Below, piece after piece: positions 53,401-61,445 of a stretch of 64,000 nt of DNA. The translations under genes were made by a program, and so were the position numbers. A model generated the notes under the pieces. The model had not been told where the DNA came from. It ran no database searches and was given only the letters and a program-made list of their open reading frames with translations. Source of the stretch: Flavobacteriales bacterium (lineage in GTDB: Bacteria > Bacteroidota > Bacteroidia > Flavobacteriales_F > PHOS-HE28). Location of the stretch: assembly GCA_030584065.1 (NCBI GenBank), contig CP129489.1, positions 1,140,640 through 1,204,639 on the forward strand, written 5' to 3'. How positions within the stretch are numbered: position 1 is the first letter of the stretch; each line of letters opens with the position of its first letter.

Positions 53401-54964
53401 GCAGCCGGGGCTGCACCTCCACCCACTCCGTCTCGGGGTCGTACAGCAGGTAGCCCTTGTTGGCCATGTCGATGAGCAGGGGCACCACGCTCTGCTTCTG
53501 CATGCGGCTGAAGACGGCGAATTCCTGTGCGTAGAAGCGGCCCCCGTTCTGCTTGCTGAAGTCGTTGAGGCGCACGAGCGGATGCACGTTGTCGATCCCC
53601 AGCATGCCCATGTAGCGCTTCTCACGGAAGTAGTCGAAGCTCTCGAAGCTGGCCTTGTTCTGGGTGGTGCCACTGAGGTTGCCGATCTGCAGCACGGGAT
53701 CGCCTTGCTTCCAGGTGAGCACCTCGAAATACATGTCGAGCCGGTGGTAGGTATTGTAGAAGGGGGCCTTGCCCAGGCCTTCGTCCTTCTTGATCAGGGA
53801 GAGCTGCTTCTTGTCGCGTAGGAAGCGCAGGCTGGTGCTCTGGTGGTGGATGGAGTCCTTGTCGAGGCGCACGCGCACGGCCACTTCATCGCTGGTGATC
53901 CGCTCCGGCTCAATGCTGTAGCGCAGGCCGCTGGTGACGATGAAAGGACGCTTGTCCCGGTAGAAGGTGAGGTAGGCCGGCTCGTCCTTGGTGCCGTAGC
54001 CCTGGAGCTTGGCGCCCTGCATGCTGAAACCGCCCTCGAAGTCGATGCCCTCAACGATGTCGCGGATCTTCATGCGGCGATCGTAGCTCTCGAATCGCGG
54101 GTAGGCGGCGCTGCCCTCATCCACGTTCGCCAGCACCTTGTCGCTGAGCTTGCCGAGCAGGGTGCGCTCGAAGTAGGGGTCGTTGAACTGCACGGAGTCG
54201 ACCTCGAAGGCGGCACTCTTCATCCGGACGGTATAGGGGTGCGCCCACTCCGCGAAGGTGGCGGTGGGCTTGAGCCCTGCGCGCTCCCAGGTGACCCGTC
54301 CGCCGTCGCCCAACCAGGTCTCGGTGGTGGGCAGGAAGGTGCCCTTGGTCTGGAGGATCACGGCGCTATCGCCCTTGGCCAGGCAGACCAGGTCGGTGCC
54401 CGGAAAGGAGATCTTGGGCACGCTGTCGAAGGTGAAGGCGAAGACCTTGCTCCGCGCGCGCCAGGTGGTGCTGGGGCTGCTCACCAGGGCACCTTCGCGG
54501 AAAAGACCGGCGCAGGTGGCGATGAAGGCCTGGACACTCTGCTTGCGCGCGCCCTGCACGAGCTTCTCCATCCCTTGCAGCCACGCATCGAACTCCGCCG
54601 GCTGACGGCCTGTGGCGGGGAAGGCCGCCACGCAGGACAGGTAGTCGCGGAACCCCGGGAACGCCTCGAAGCGCTTCTTGAGCATGAAGTTGGCCACCTC
54701 CGTCACCCGCACCCGCTGCCGCTCGCTGTAGTACCCCCCGTTCCAGGCGGGAGCGAAGACCTGCTCGATGAACGGGCGGGCCTCCTTCTTGTCCGCCTCC
54801 GTCAGGAAGGCCGTGACTTCCTGGAGGAAGAGGGCCTGATCGGAGGAGAATGGCTTCTGCTGGGCCTGCGCCGTGCGCGGGAGGAGCACCATGGCCAGCA
54901 CGGGCAGCAGGGAACGCAGGTACCGATGGCCTGCAGAGAGCGTGTTCAGATGGGTGTGCGTCAT
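50483..54964 (-). CDS. large exported protein of unknown function (1,493 residues)
   Basis: A secreted or periplasmic protein with a signal peptide (SLLPVLAMVLLPRTAQA, about residue 38). I do not recognise its family. It opens with a helical region of about 200 residues (SDQALFLQEVTAFLTEADKK). The rest is a long succession of beta strands with recurrent aromatic/charged hairpins, for example YYFHYDPFTIDLINVDSVSF and FYYRSDPFQIDSLDNFTNAG. These recall stacked jelly-roll repeats of LptA/OstA or AsmA-like bridges, but this is only a resemblance. No C-terminal T9SS tail, barrel signature or transmembrane helix is visible. Its start overlaps prmA's stop (ATGA), and plsY follows 3 bp later. Confidence 0.6.
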   Translation of the reverse strand: MTHTHLNTLSAGHRYLRSLLPVLAMVLLPRTAQAQQKPFSSDQALFLQEVTAFLTEADKKEARPFIEQVFAPAWNGGYYSERQRVRVTEVANFMLKKRFEAFPGFRDYLSCVAAFPATGRQPAEFDAWLQGMEKLVQGARKQSVQAFIATCAGLFREGALVSSPSTTWRARSKVFAFTFDSVPKISFPGTDLVCLAKGDSAVILQTKGTFLPTTETWLGDGGRVTWERAGLKPTATFAEWAHPYTVRMKSAAFEVDSVQFNDPYFERTLLGKLSDKVLANVDEGSAAYPRFESYDRRMKIRDIVEGIDFEGGFSMQGAKLQGYGTKDEPAYLTFYRDKRPFIVTSGLRYSIEPERITSDEVAVRVRLDKDSIHHQSTSLRFLRDKKQLSLIKKDEGLGKAPFYNTYHRLDMYFEVLTWKQGDPVLQIGNLSGTTQNKASFESFDYFREKRYMGMLGIDNVHPLVRLNDFSKQNGGRFYAQEFAVFSRMQKQSVVPLLIDMANKGYLLYDPETEWVEVQPRLRQHILNSAGKQDYDAIQFNSSVDDGVNATLNLLNNDLTMQGVSTILMSDSQDVRIYPSGRAITIKKNRDFTFGGSIKAGRLQYYGKEYYFHYDPFTIDLINVDSVSFMATSFEPNDRGEHTLVRVKNVLEQVSGTLEIDAPSNKSGRQQERYPEFPKFNSARESYVYYDKRSIQRGAYGRDRFYYRSDPFQIDSLDNFTNAGLTFTGTLVSAGIFPDIREPIRLQPDYALGFVRATGEAGMPLYGRKAQFTSTIALNGRGLQGNGDLGYLTTRLSSKQLIFTPDSTLGRADTLENVAATKPSMVPHVSAGGVFVRLEPAKDLLHVQKLKRPMVLYDDQALLHGSTDLTPAGMTGAGLIDFRNATLRSDLFQFQTMQLHADTSDFRLTEGDTASIAFKTDNVNATVKLDERVGEFVSNGSETKVEFPVNQYICYMDRFKWYMDQGDLELESDRTAAEGAEDLQLSGSNFISIRPDQDSLSFMAPKARYDLKKHLITANDVQYIQVADALITPDSMRVRIRKNAVMDPLERTVITANFVTRFHRIYDATATIKAKRSYSATGTIDYVDENKKAFPIKLFSIGVDTAFQTRAVGRIAEEQDFQLSPAFDFFGDVHLTASVKELSFSGSTRIQHGCEGLARNWMRFTGPIDPLEVFIPVGDTLFDDQGARIGAGIHLTDEDPFSTYGTFLSRTRSKDDRNIITASGLLFFDKGRKEYVISNKDKIRQRDLPGALVSLAVEPCVVMADGPIAFGVDLGRVKLSQVGAMRYETSGQKAFGNGVLLADFHFLENALERMAAEITAYPDQQALDIGKTYYERMMRQVLGLERSDKLISELSIKGEIKKLPDELVKPIVLGDVKLRWDGPEQSWVSDGPIGIATIMKKPVYRMVKGKVHIERKRSGDIMTIFLQLDDQTYYFFQYARNYLYAYSSDQQFNTMLSEVKDDKRKLAGGKDEADYQYILTNKKKVDDFRDRFGL

Positions 54965-55815
54965 GGCTTGCGGCATCCGAGCAGCGCCCAATCGCCTTCC
55001 TGCAGGCGCTCGGCAAGATCCAAGCCGCAGGCCTTCGCGCGCTGCGCCAGCATGTGCCGGTCGCCGGGCACGAAGCCGCTGAGGAACAGCACCCCACCGG
55101 GATTGAGCGCGGCGGCCATCACCGGCATGGCATCGAGCAGGACGTTGCGTTCGATGTTGGCCAAAATAGCGTCGAAGGCCAGGCCGCGCAGGCTTTCCGC
55201 ATCGCCCTTTTCCACAGTGATGGCATGACAACCATTGAGCACGGCATTGTGGCGCGCATTGTCCACGGCGCCCGGGTCGTTATCGATGGCCAGCACGCGC
55301 TGGGCCCCCATGCGCTCGGCCAGGATGGCGAGCACCCCGGTTCCGCACCCCAGGTCGCAGACCGCCCTGCCGGCCAGGTCGTGATCGAGCATGGCCTGCA
55401 CCATCATGCGCGTGGTGGCATGGTGACCGGTGCCGAAGGCCATGCGAGGCGTGATCACCAGCTCGTGCTCGAATCCGGGGCGGCTGGGGTGGAAATCGGC
55501 GCGGATCCTGACCCGGTCGCCCACTTCCACCGCCTGGAAGCTGCTCTCCCACTCGGCGTTCCAATTGCGGTCGGCGATCTCCTCGGCGCCCCAGGAAATG
55601 GAAGCGTGCGGATCGCGCAGGCTGAGCAGCTCCCGGAGCGCCCGCTCATCGAACCGGTCGCTGCGGATGTAGGCCTTCAGTTCGCCGCTGCCTCCCATCG
55701 GGTCCGTGAAGCCCTCCTCGAAGCTGTCGAATCCGATGTCCGCGAGCTCCGCGGCGAGCAGGTCGCGCCAAGGCGCCACCGGGGCGATGAGGAAAGTGAC
55801 CTGGGTATATGGCAC
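54961..55815 (-). CDS. prmA: ribosomal protein L11 methyltransferase
   Basis: A SAM-dependent methyltransferase trimethylating L11. The 284-residue protein has an N-terminal substrate domain (VTFLIAPVAPWRDLLAAELA, FDSFEEGFTD), a linker with WNAEWESSFQ, then the catalytic Rossmann domain: VITPRMAFGTGHHATTRMMV, VCDLGCGTGVLAILAERMGA, IDNDPGAVDNARHNAVLNG and FDAILANIERNVLLD, which holds the NPPF-like active-site segment. No ATG precedes the first strand, so GTG 55815 is the best start, 30 bp after the ligase-like gene's stop. The longer frame to 56235 overlaps that gene and looks non-coding. Confidence 0.92.
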   Translation of the reverse strand: MPYTQVTFLIAPVAPWRDLLAAELADIGFDSFEEGFTDPMGGSGELKAYIRSDRFDERALRELLSLRDPHASISWGAEEIADRNWNAEWESSFQAVEVGDRVRIRADFHPSRPGFEHELVITPRMAFGTGHHATTRMMVQAMLDHDLAGRAVCDLGCGTGVLAILAERMGAQRVLAIDNDPGAVDNARHNAVLNGCHAITVEKGDAESLRGLAFDAILANIERNVLLDAMPVMAAALNPGGVLFLSGFVPGDRHMLAQRAKACGLDLAERLQEGDWALLGCRKP

Positions 55816-55844
55816 GGCGGTTCGATTCGGTCCGGGGCCAAAGG

Positions 55845-57116
55845 TCAGGCGCGACCGCCGCCTTCCGACGGGACAGAATGCCCCTTCAGCGAGAGCAGGC
55901 CGAGGAAGGCACCCACCAGGGCCACCCCGGCCTGCACCTCCAGCACGGATTCCACCGCAGCCCCGGTGAGCAGCAGGAGTGCGAAGCCGGCCAGCAGCAA
56001 GGACCGCCGCCGGAAGCCCTGTGCCAAGGGCACCAGAGGTATCAGCAGAGCGAGCAGCAGGCCCGGCCAGCCGAGGGCCACTCCCCCCTGCAGGAATTGG
56101 GAATGGCTGTTGAGGCGCCGCTCCATGGCCGGAACCGCTTTCTTCGAAGCATAGCAGGCGACCAGGGCCTCCTTGATGTCGCCCGTGCCGGCGCCGAAAG
56201 GGGCGCCTTGCAGGCATTCCGTGCTGCAGATCCAAGCCACCATCCGCATCTCGCTTCCGCCCTCCGAGGCATAGATCGCGGCATCACCCGACCGTGCCAA
56301 GCGAACCGCGGCCACCGCGCTGAAGGCCCGCTCCGCCAGCGTCCCCCCTCCTATCACCAGCCCACCGCCCATGGCGAGCGCCGCAGCACCGAGGATGGCC
56401 CACCGCATGGCGGACCGCAACGTGAGCACCGCCTGGGTCAACAGGATGAGCGCCACCGCCGCCAGCGCCACGGCACCGCTACGGCTCCCGAGCATGAAGG
56501 CGAAGGCGAGGAGGATCGGCAGGTGCGCCAGTGCGGCTGAGCGGAGCCAGGGCTGCCGCACCCGGCCCGCGATCAGCTCATGGCCCCAATACAGGATGGC
56601 CCAGCTGGCATACCACGCCGCATAGCTCGGGTGCAGCTCGAAGGAGAGGGCGCTCTGCGTGAAGCAGGCGGCATTGCCCGATGCCGCGTAGCATGCGGCT
56701 GCCTTCCAGCTGCTCAGCCCTATGGCAACGGCCAGACCGGCGGAAAAGGCAATCATGCTTTCGCGCAGGGCCCCGGGCCGGCCGGCGCCCAGCACGCCAG
56801 CCGCGAGGGGCAGCAGGATCAGCCCCAGCTTGATCTGAAGGTCGAAGAGCCCGAACTGCCAGTCGGCGGTCCACGCCATGCCAAGCACGTGCAGCGCGTA
56901 GAAGGCGGCCAGCGGCCACGGCAGGCTCCACCGCATGCTTCGCCCGGACCACAGGCCCTGGGCCAGTAGCAGTGCGACAGCAGCCACCAAGGGCACCGGC
57001 ACCAGCCTCCCGCTGATGGGCATCACGAAACAGAGGACCAGCCACGCCCATCGGCCCAGCCCGCCGATCCGGGAAGGCAGGCGGCCTTCGCCAATTGCCG
57101 GGTCCGTCGCGCTCAC
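55845..57116 (-). CDS. O-antigen ligase/polymerase-like membrane protein
   Basis: A 423-residue polytopic membrane protein with about 10-12 hydrophobic helices and a longer extracytoplasmic loop in its second half (GGSEMRMVAWICSTECLQG, MERRLNSHSQFLQGGVALGW). This is the Wzy_C/WaaL arrangement, where RLNSHSQFLQ fits the conserved periplasmic H-x-x-x/Arg region. Such enzymes ligate or polymerise lipid-linked O-antigen repeats. No ATG fits, so GTG 57116 is chosen. It is divergent from the Wzm/Wzt cluster, supporting a shared role in glycan assembly. Its 3' end is 29 bp before prmA. Confidence 0.75.
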   Translation of the reverse strand: MSATDPAIGEGRLPSRIGGLGRWAWLVLCFVMPISGRLVPVPLVAAVALLLAQGLWSGRSMRWSLPWPLAAFYALHVLGMAWTADWQFGLFDLQIKLGLILLPLAAGVLGAGRPGALRESMIAFSAGLAVAIGLSSWKAAACYAASGNAACFTQSALSFELHPSYAAWYASWAILYWGHELIAGRVRQPWLRSAALAHLPILLAFAFMLGSRSGAVALAAVALILLTQAVLTLRSAMRWAILGAAALAMGGGLVIGGGTLAERAFSAVAAVRLARSGDAAIYASEGGSEMRMVAWICSTECLQGAPFGAGTGDIKEALVACYASKKAVPAMERRLNSHSQFLQGGVALGWPGLLLALLIPLVPLAQGFRRRSLLLAGFALLLLTGAAVESVLEVQAGVALVGAFLGLLSLKGHSVPSEGGGRA

Positions 57117-57185
57117 CGCGTGAAGGAACGGATCCCGACCGATACGGCGCGCACGGGGCACCCTCCCCGCCGCTGGTGCGATGGG

Positions 57186-57193
57186 TATGTTTG
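57186..57193 (+). promoter_or_regulatory. promoter -7 box (TATGTTTG) for the polysaccharide cluster
   Basis: A perfect TAnnTTTG, 23 bp before ATG 57217, at the head of the export and transferase genes. The in-frame ATG at 57181 overlaps the box, so 57217 is preferred. Confidence 0.6.
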
Positions 57194-57216
57194 CCGGGCA
57201 CCGCTGCCGCGGAACC

Positions 57217-58059
57217 ATGAGCAAGCACCGAATCGTCCTCGAGCCTGGCTCGTCCGACCGCCGTTATTGGCAGGACCTGTGGACCTACCGCGGGCTATTC
57301 GGCTTCCTAGCCTGGCGCGACATCCTGGTGCGCTACAAGCAGACGGCGATCGGGGTGCTTTGGAGCATCATCCGGCCGCTGCTCACGCTCGGGGTGATGG
57401 CCTTCCTTGGCTGGCTGTTCGAGAGCAGCGTGCCGGGTGACACGCCACGCCTGCTGCTGGTGGGGGCCGCCACGCTCCCATGGACCTTCTTCAGCACGGC
57501 CTTCAGCGAGAGCGCCAACAGCCTCATCGCCAACAGCAATCTGCTCACCAAGGTGTACTTCCCGAGGCTCATCGTACCGGCGAGCACGGTCATCGTCTGC
57601 CTGATCGACTTCCTCATCTCCTTCGCCATCCTGGCCGTGCTCATGGCGGTCTATCGCCATGCTCCGGGCATCGAGATCCTGGCCCTTCCGCTGTTCCTCC
57701 TGCTGGCGCTGGTGACGGCCCTGGGCAGCGGCCTGCTCATCGCCGCGCTCAATGTGCGCTACCGCGATTTCCGCTACATCGTACCCTTCATCGTGCAATT
57801 CGGCCTGTACGTGTCGCCGGTGGCCTTCTCCAGCGCGGACATATTCGGCAGCGCCCGCATCCCGGAGGCCCTGAAGCTGCTGTACGCGATGAACCCCATG
57901 GTGGGCGTGATCGACGGTTTCCGCTGGTGCCTGCTGGGGAGCAGCGTCCAGCTCTACCTGCCCGGCTTCGCGATCAGCGTGGGCATCAGCCTGCTGCTGC
58001 TCGCGGCCGGCATCCGCTACTTCCGGCGCACCGAGCGGGGCTTCGCCGACGTCATCTGA
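57217..58059 (+). CDS. wzm: polysaccharide ABC exporter permease (Wzm-like)
   Basis: A 280-residue ABC-2 type permease with six hydrophobic helices. It starts with a cytoplasmic segment (WQDLWTYRGLFGFLAWRDI, VRYKQTAIGVLWSIIRPL) and contains LLVGAATLPWTFFSTAFSES, NLLTKVYFPRLIVPAST and VRYRDFRYIVPFIVQFGLYV, all typical of Wzm/KpsM/TagG permeases. It exports finished lipid-linked polysaccharide with the ATPase encoded 3 bp downstream. The start follows a perfect promoter box. Confidence 0.93.
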   Translation: MSKHRIVLEPGSSDRRYWQDLWTYRGLFGFLAWRDILVRYKQTAIGVLWSIIRPLLTLGVMAFLGWLFESSVPGDTPRLLLVGAATLPWTFFSTAFSESANSLIANSNLLTKVYFPRLIVPASTVIVCLIDFLISFAILAVLMAVYRHAPGIEILALPLFLLLALVTALGSGLLIAALNVRYRDFRYIVPFIVQFGLYVSPVAFSSADIFGSARIPEALKLLYAMNPMVGVIDGFRWCLLGSSVQLYLPGFAISVGISLLLLAAGIRYFRRTERGFADVI

Positions 58060-58062
58060 TCC

Positions 58063-59301
58063 ATGGCCGCACCGATCATCACCGTCGAGCGCCTCAGCAA
58101 GCACTACCGGCTGCGGACCGAAGCGGGGCCGCGGTACACCGCCCTGCGCGATGTGATCGCGGAGCGGGCGAAGGGGCTCTTCAGCCGCCGCCGCCCGCGG
58201 GCCACCATGGAGGAGTTCAAGGCACTGGATGAGGTGAGCTTCACCGTGGAGGCCGGCGACCGGGTGGGGATCATCGGGCGAAATGGCGCAGGGAAGAGCA
58301 CCCTGCTGAAGGTGCTCAGCCGGATCACGGAGCCCACCAAGGGACGCGTTACCATCGATGGAAGGGTGGCCAGCCTGCTGGAGGTGGGCACGGGCTTCCA
58401 TCCGGAGCTCACCGGGCGCGAGAACATCTTCCTCAACGGGGCCATCCTGGGCATGAGCCGTGCGGAGATCGCGGCGAGGTTCGATGAGATCGTCGCCTTC
58501 GCCGAGGTAGAGCGCTTCCTCGATACGCCCGTGAAGCGCTACAGCAGCGGCATGTACGTACGCCTGGCCTTCGCCGTGGCCGCCCACCTCGAACCCGAGA
58601 TCCTCATCGTGGACGAGGTGCTGGCCGTGGGCGATGCCGCGTTCCAGCGCAAATGCCTGGGCAAGATGGAGAGCGTGGCCGGCGAAGGCCGCACGGTGCT
58701 CTTCGTGAGCCACCAGATGGATGCCGTTCAGCGCCTCTGCAACAAAGGCCTGCTGCTGCACCAGGGCAGGCTGGCGGCGAACGGTCCCATGCAGGAGGTG
58801 ATCAGGCATTACCTGCAGCGCAACGCCGCCGCTGAGGCGGAGTTCCACTTCACGGCCCCTCCGGATGGCCCGGCGGCCCATGCCACGAGCGCGGTCATCG
58901 AGGACGGCAGCGGGCATCCTGCGCCGGAAGTGCCCATCGGCGCTCCGTGGCGCGTGCGCGTGCGCTTCACGGTGAACCGGCCCTTGGAGGGCTTCGTCAT
59001 CGCCCTGGGCGTGAGCACGCTGCTTGACCTGCCGATCCGCACCACCTGGAGCAAGGCCTGCGCCCTGGAGCCTGGCCGCTATGAGGCGCTCTTCACCAGC
59101 GATGGCATCCACCTCACCGATGGCCAATACAAGCTGATCATCGGCCTGTCGGAGCAGGGGCGCACCCTCCACTATCTGCCGGGACCGGCCACCTTGAGCA
59201 TCAGCGATGTCAGCGACCTGGCCGGTGACTCGCGCATCGTGAACAACAGAAGCGGCCTCCTGCTGAACCAGATGGAGACGGCGATACAACGCATCAGCTG
59301 A
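58063..59301 (+). CDS. wzt: polysaccharide ABC exporter ATPase with C-terminal carbohydrate-recognition domain (Wzt-like)
   Basis: A 412-residue ATPase of the Wzt type. The nucleotide-binding domain (1-245) has Walker A GIIGRNGAGKSTLLKVL, the signature RYSSGMYVRLAFAVA, Walker B EILIVDEVLAVGD and the H-loop LFVSHQMD. The C-terminal 165 residues (ASAVIEDGS, VRVRFTVNRPLEGFVIALGV, ALFTSDGIHLTDGQYKLIIG) fit the Wzt_C beta-sandwich that recognises the non-reducing end of the glycan. That domain implies chain-terminal modification, consistent with the methyltransferases next to it. It overlaps the next start by one base (TGATG). Confidence 0.94.
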   Translation: MAAPIITVERLSKHYRLRTEAGPRYTALRDVIAERAKGLFSRRRPRATMEEFKALDEVSFTVEAGDRVGIIGRNGAGKSTLLKVLSRITEPTKGRVTIDGRVASLLEVGTGFHPELTGRENIFLNGAILGMSRAEIAARFDEIVAFAEVERFLDTPVKRYSSGMYVRLAFAVAAHLEPEILIVDEVLAVGDAAFQRKCLGKMESVAGEGRTVLFVSHQMDAVQRLCNKGLLLHQGRLAANGPMQEVIRHYLQRNAAAEAEFHFTAPPDGPAAHATSAVIEDGSGHPAPEVPIGAPWRVRVRFTVNRPLEGFVIALGVSTLLDLPIRTTWSKACALEPGRYEALFTSDGIHLTDGQYKLIIGLSEQGRTLHYLPGPATLSISDVSDLAGDSRIVNNRSGLLLNQMETAIQRIS

Positions 59302-59996
59302 TGTTCTTCCCAGATCGCATCACCGGCATCCGCGAAGGCCATCGCGTGCTCGAGGTCGGCCCCGGCGCCGACCCACATCCCCGCTCGGATGTGCTGCTGG
59401 AGATGGCTTTCGAGGATCCCGAAGCGTACGGAAGGCAGTTCGGGCACGATCGCCCGCTCGTGACGGAAAAGGAGGTGGTGTACTACGATGGTAGCCGCTT
59501 CCCCTTTGCCGACGGGACGTTCGACTACGTGATCTGCTCGCACGTGGTGGAGCATGTGCCCGATGTCGAATCGTTCGTGGGGGAATGCTTCCGGGTCGCT
59601 CGGCGGGGCTACTTCGAGTATCCGCTGTGCTACTATGAGTACCTGTACAACTTCGACGTGCACCTCAACCTGGTCAAGCATACGGACGGGGTGCTGCGCT
59701 ACATGAAGAAGAGCGAAACGGCCATCGACAGCTTCAGGCCGGTGCAGGCGCTGCTCCAGGAATCCCTCACCAAGGGCTACATCGGCACGTTGAACGAGCT
59801 GCTGCCCTGGCTCATGGAAGGCTTTCAGTGGGAGGCCCCATTCCCCGTGCAGCGCGTGCACGACCTGGCTTCCGTCTGCCATGCCGGCGCCCTGCTGCCG
59901 ATGAGAACAGAACCGCCCGTGCATGCCCTGGGCCCGCGTCGCCTGCTCCGCGAGCTGGCCGCTTCCATCCGCATGCGCATCCTGCCACCGTCATGA
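59301..59996 (+). CDS. SAM-dependent methyltransferase-like protein
   Basis: A 231-residue class I methyltransferase. The SAM site is in HRVLEVGPGADPHPRSDVLL, with a VVYYDGSRFPFADGTFDY post-II region and SHVVEHVPDVESFVGE after motif III. The last 70 residues hold no recognised domain. In this cluster it may methylate a sugar, perhaps capping the chain sensed by Wzt, but that is inference. It overlaps both neighbours by one to four bases. Confidence 0.8.
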   Translation: MFFPDRITGIREGHRVLEVGPGADPHPRSDVLLEMAFEDPEAYGRQFGHDRPLVTEKEVVYYDGSRFPFADGTFDYVICSHVVEHVPDVESFVGECFRVARRGYFEYPLCYYEYLYNFDVHLNLVKHTDGVLRYMKKSETAIDSFRPVQALLQESLTKGYIGTLNELLPWLMEGFQWEAPFPVQRVHDLASVCHAGALLPMRTEPPVHALGPRRLLRELAASIRMRILPPS

Positions 59997-60643
59997 TCCG
60001 ACTCCACCTGGGTTGCGGCCAACGCTATTTCGAAGGCTACATCAACATCGATTATCCGCTGAGCGAGCACAGCGTCCAGCAGACCTCCGTGGCCGATGAG
60101 CTGCACGACCTCACCGGGATGAGATACCCCGCAGGCAGCGTGGACGAGGTGCGGCTGCACCACGTCTTCGAGCATTTCGAGCGAGCGAAGGCCGCGGCGC
60201 TGCTGGCCTCCTGGAACTCATGGCTGAAGAGGGACGGAATCCTGCACGTGGAGGTGCCCGACTTCGGGAGGACGGCACGTGCCGTGCTCGGGCGGTTCTC
60301 CAGCGGCCAGGCGCGCATGGTGGGGCTGCGCCACATCTTCGGCTCGCAAGAGGCCCATTGGGCCGTGCACTTCGAGGGCTACACGCGCGTCACGCTCGTG
60401 GAGATGCTCCAGCGATTCGGGTTCGGGGCAGGCGAGGTGAAGCAGGAGCGCTACAAGGACACGTACAACCTCATCGTCATCGCCAGGAAGCAGCGCGACC
60501 TGTCCGGATCGGACCTCGAGGCGGCCGGGCGCTCGCACCTCAGCCAGTACCTCGTGGATGACAGCACGAGCGAGCGCCAACTCCTGGAGGTCTGGATGGA
60601 AGCCTACCGGACGCAGCTCCGCCGCACCTTGGCCAACGGCTGA
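59993..60643 (+). CDS. SAM-dependent methyltransferase-like protein
   Basis: A 216-residue protein beginning IRLHLGCGQRYFEGYINIDY, the LHLGCG motif of class I methyltransferases that act in glycan clusters, then DEVRLHHVFEHFERAKAAAL and GILHVEVPDFGRTARAVLGR. The C-terminal third is helical. ATG 59993 overlaps the preceding stop by ATGA; the longer frame upstream is a shadow of the previous gene. Two adjacent methyltransferases suggest two sugar positions or a capping function. Substrate unknown. Confidence 0.82.
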   Translation: MIRLHLGCGQRYFEGYINIDYPLSEHSVQQTSVADELHDLTGMRYPAGSVDEVRLHHVFEHFERAKAAALLASWNSWLKRDGILHVEVPDFGRTARAVLGRFSSGQARMVGLRHIFGSQEAHWAVHFEGYTRVTLVEMLQRFGFGAGEVKQERYKDTYNLIVIARKQRDLSGSDLEAAGRSHLSQYLVDDSTSERQLLEVWMEAYRTQLRRTLANG

Positions 60644-61443
60644 TGGAGACCGTCAGCGTCATCATCCCCACCTTCAACAGGGCCGCGCTGCTGGAAAGGG
60701 CGGTACGCAGCGCGTTGGAGCAGGGCGATGCCGTGCTGGAGGTGCTCGTCTGCGATGATGGCAGCACGGACGACACGCGCACGCGAACGGCAGCGATCGG
60801 CGACGCGCGGGTGAAGTGGGTCGATGGCCCTCGTGCCGGACGTCCGGCCGTGCCGCGCAACAGGGGCATCAACGCGGCTGCCGGCGAATGGCTGGCCTTC
60901 CTCGACGATGACGACCGCTGGCTCCCCGGCAAGCTGAAGCGCCAATTCGAGGCGATGCGGCGAACCGGCGCCCAAGCCTCCTGCACCAACGCGCAGCGCA
61001 TGGCTCCGGACGGCAAGGACCGGGGCACCTACTTCACGGATGGCGATGCCATTCTCGCCCTGGCCGACCTGCTGCCCGTGAATCGCGTGATCTGCAGCTC
61101 GGTGATCGCACGACGCGACCACGTCCTGCGTTGCGGCGGCTTCCCTGAGGCGCCTGACCTGAGGGCCCTGGAGGACTATGCGCTCTGGCTGCGGCTCAGC
61201 CTCGCTGCGCGCTTCGCCTACTGCGCTGAGCCGCTGGTGGCCTACATGGATGCACCGGAGGGCAGCGTGCGCAGCGACTCGCTTCCGCTCCCCGTTCAGC
61301 GCGACCGGGTGCTCTCCGACCTCTGGCGCTGGGGGCGTGCAGGCCGCTTCGGCCCTGGGCAACGCAGCCTCGTAACGCGCTACCTGCGCGGCGCACGACG
61401 CTCCGCGGGCCGTCCCCTTCATCACTGGTTATTCCTGCGGTGA
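60643..61443 (+). CDS. family 2 (GT-A) glycosyltransferase
   Basis: A 266-residue GT-A enzyme. It begins VSVIIPTFNRAALLERAVRS, with the nucleotide-binding VLVCDDGSTDDTRTR, PAVPRNRGINAAAGEWLAFL and the DxD-type metal site FLDDDDRW. The C-terminal part shows the EDYALWLRL motif with catalytic-base Asp/Glu typical of GT2. Sugar donor and acceptor cannot be read. It starts one base inside the previous stop and sits 2 bp before the fucosyltransferase. Confidence 0.9.
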   Translation: METVSVIIPTFNRAALLERAVRSALEQGDAVLEVLVCDDGSTDDTRTRTAAIGDARVKWVDGPRAGRPAVPRNRGINAAAGEWLAFLDDDDRWLPGKLKRQFEAMRRTGAQASCTNAQRMAPDGKDRGTYFTDGDAILALADLLPVNRVICSSVIARRDHVLRCGGFPEAPDLRALEDYALWLRLSLAARFAYCAEPLVAYMDAPEGSVRSDSLPLPVQRDRVLSDLWRWGRAGRFGPGQRSLVTRYLRGARRSAGRPLHHWLFLR

Positions 61444-61445
61444 AC

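Noticed and set aside
51386-53821. 811-codon open frame opposite the 1,493-residue gene
   Set aside because: Shadow frame of a high-GC gene. The minus strand has a signal peptide, a coupled start and a normal protein composition; the plus frame has low-complexity His/Val/Glu stretches and no motifs.
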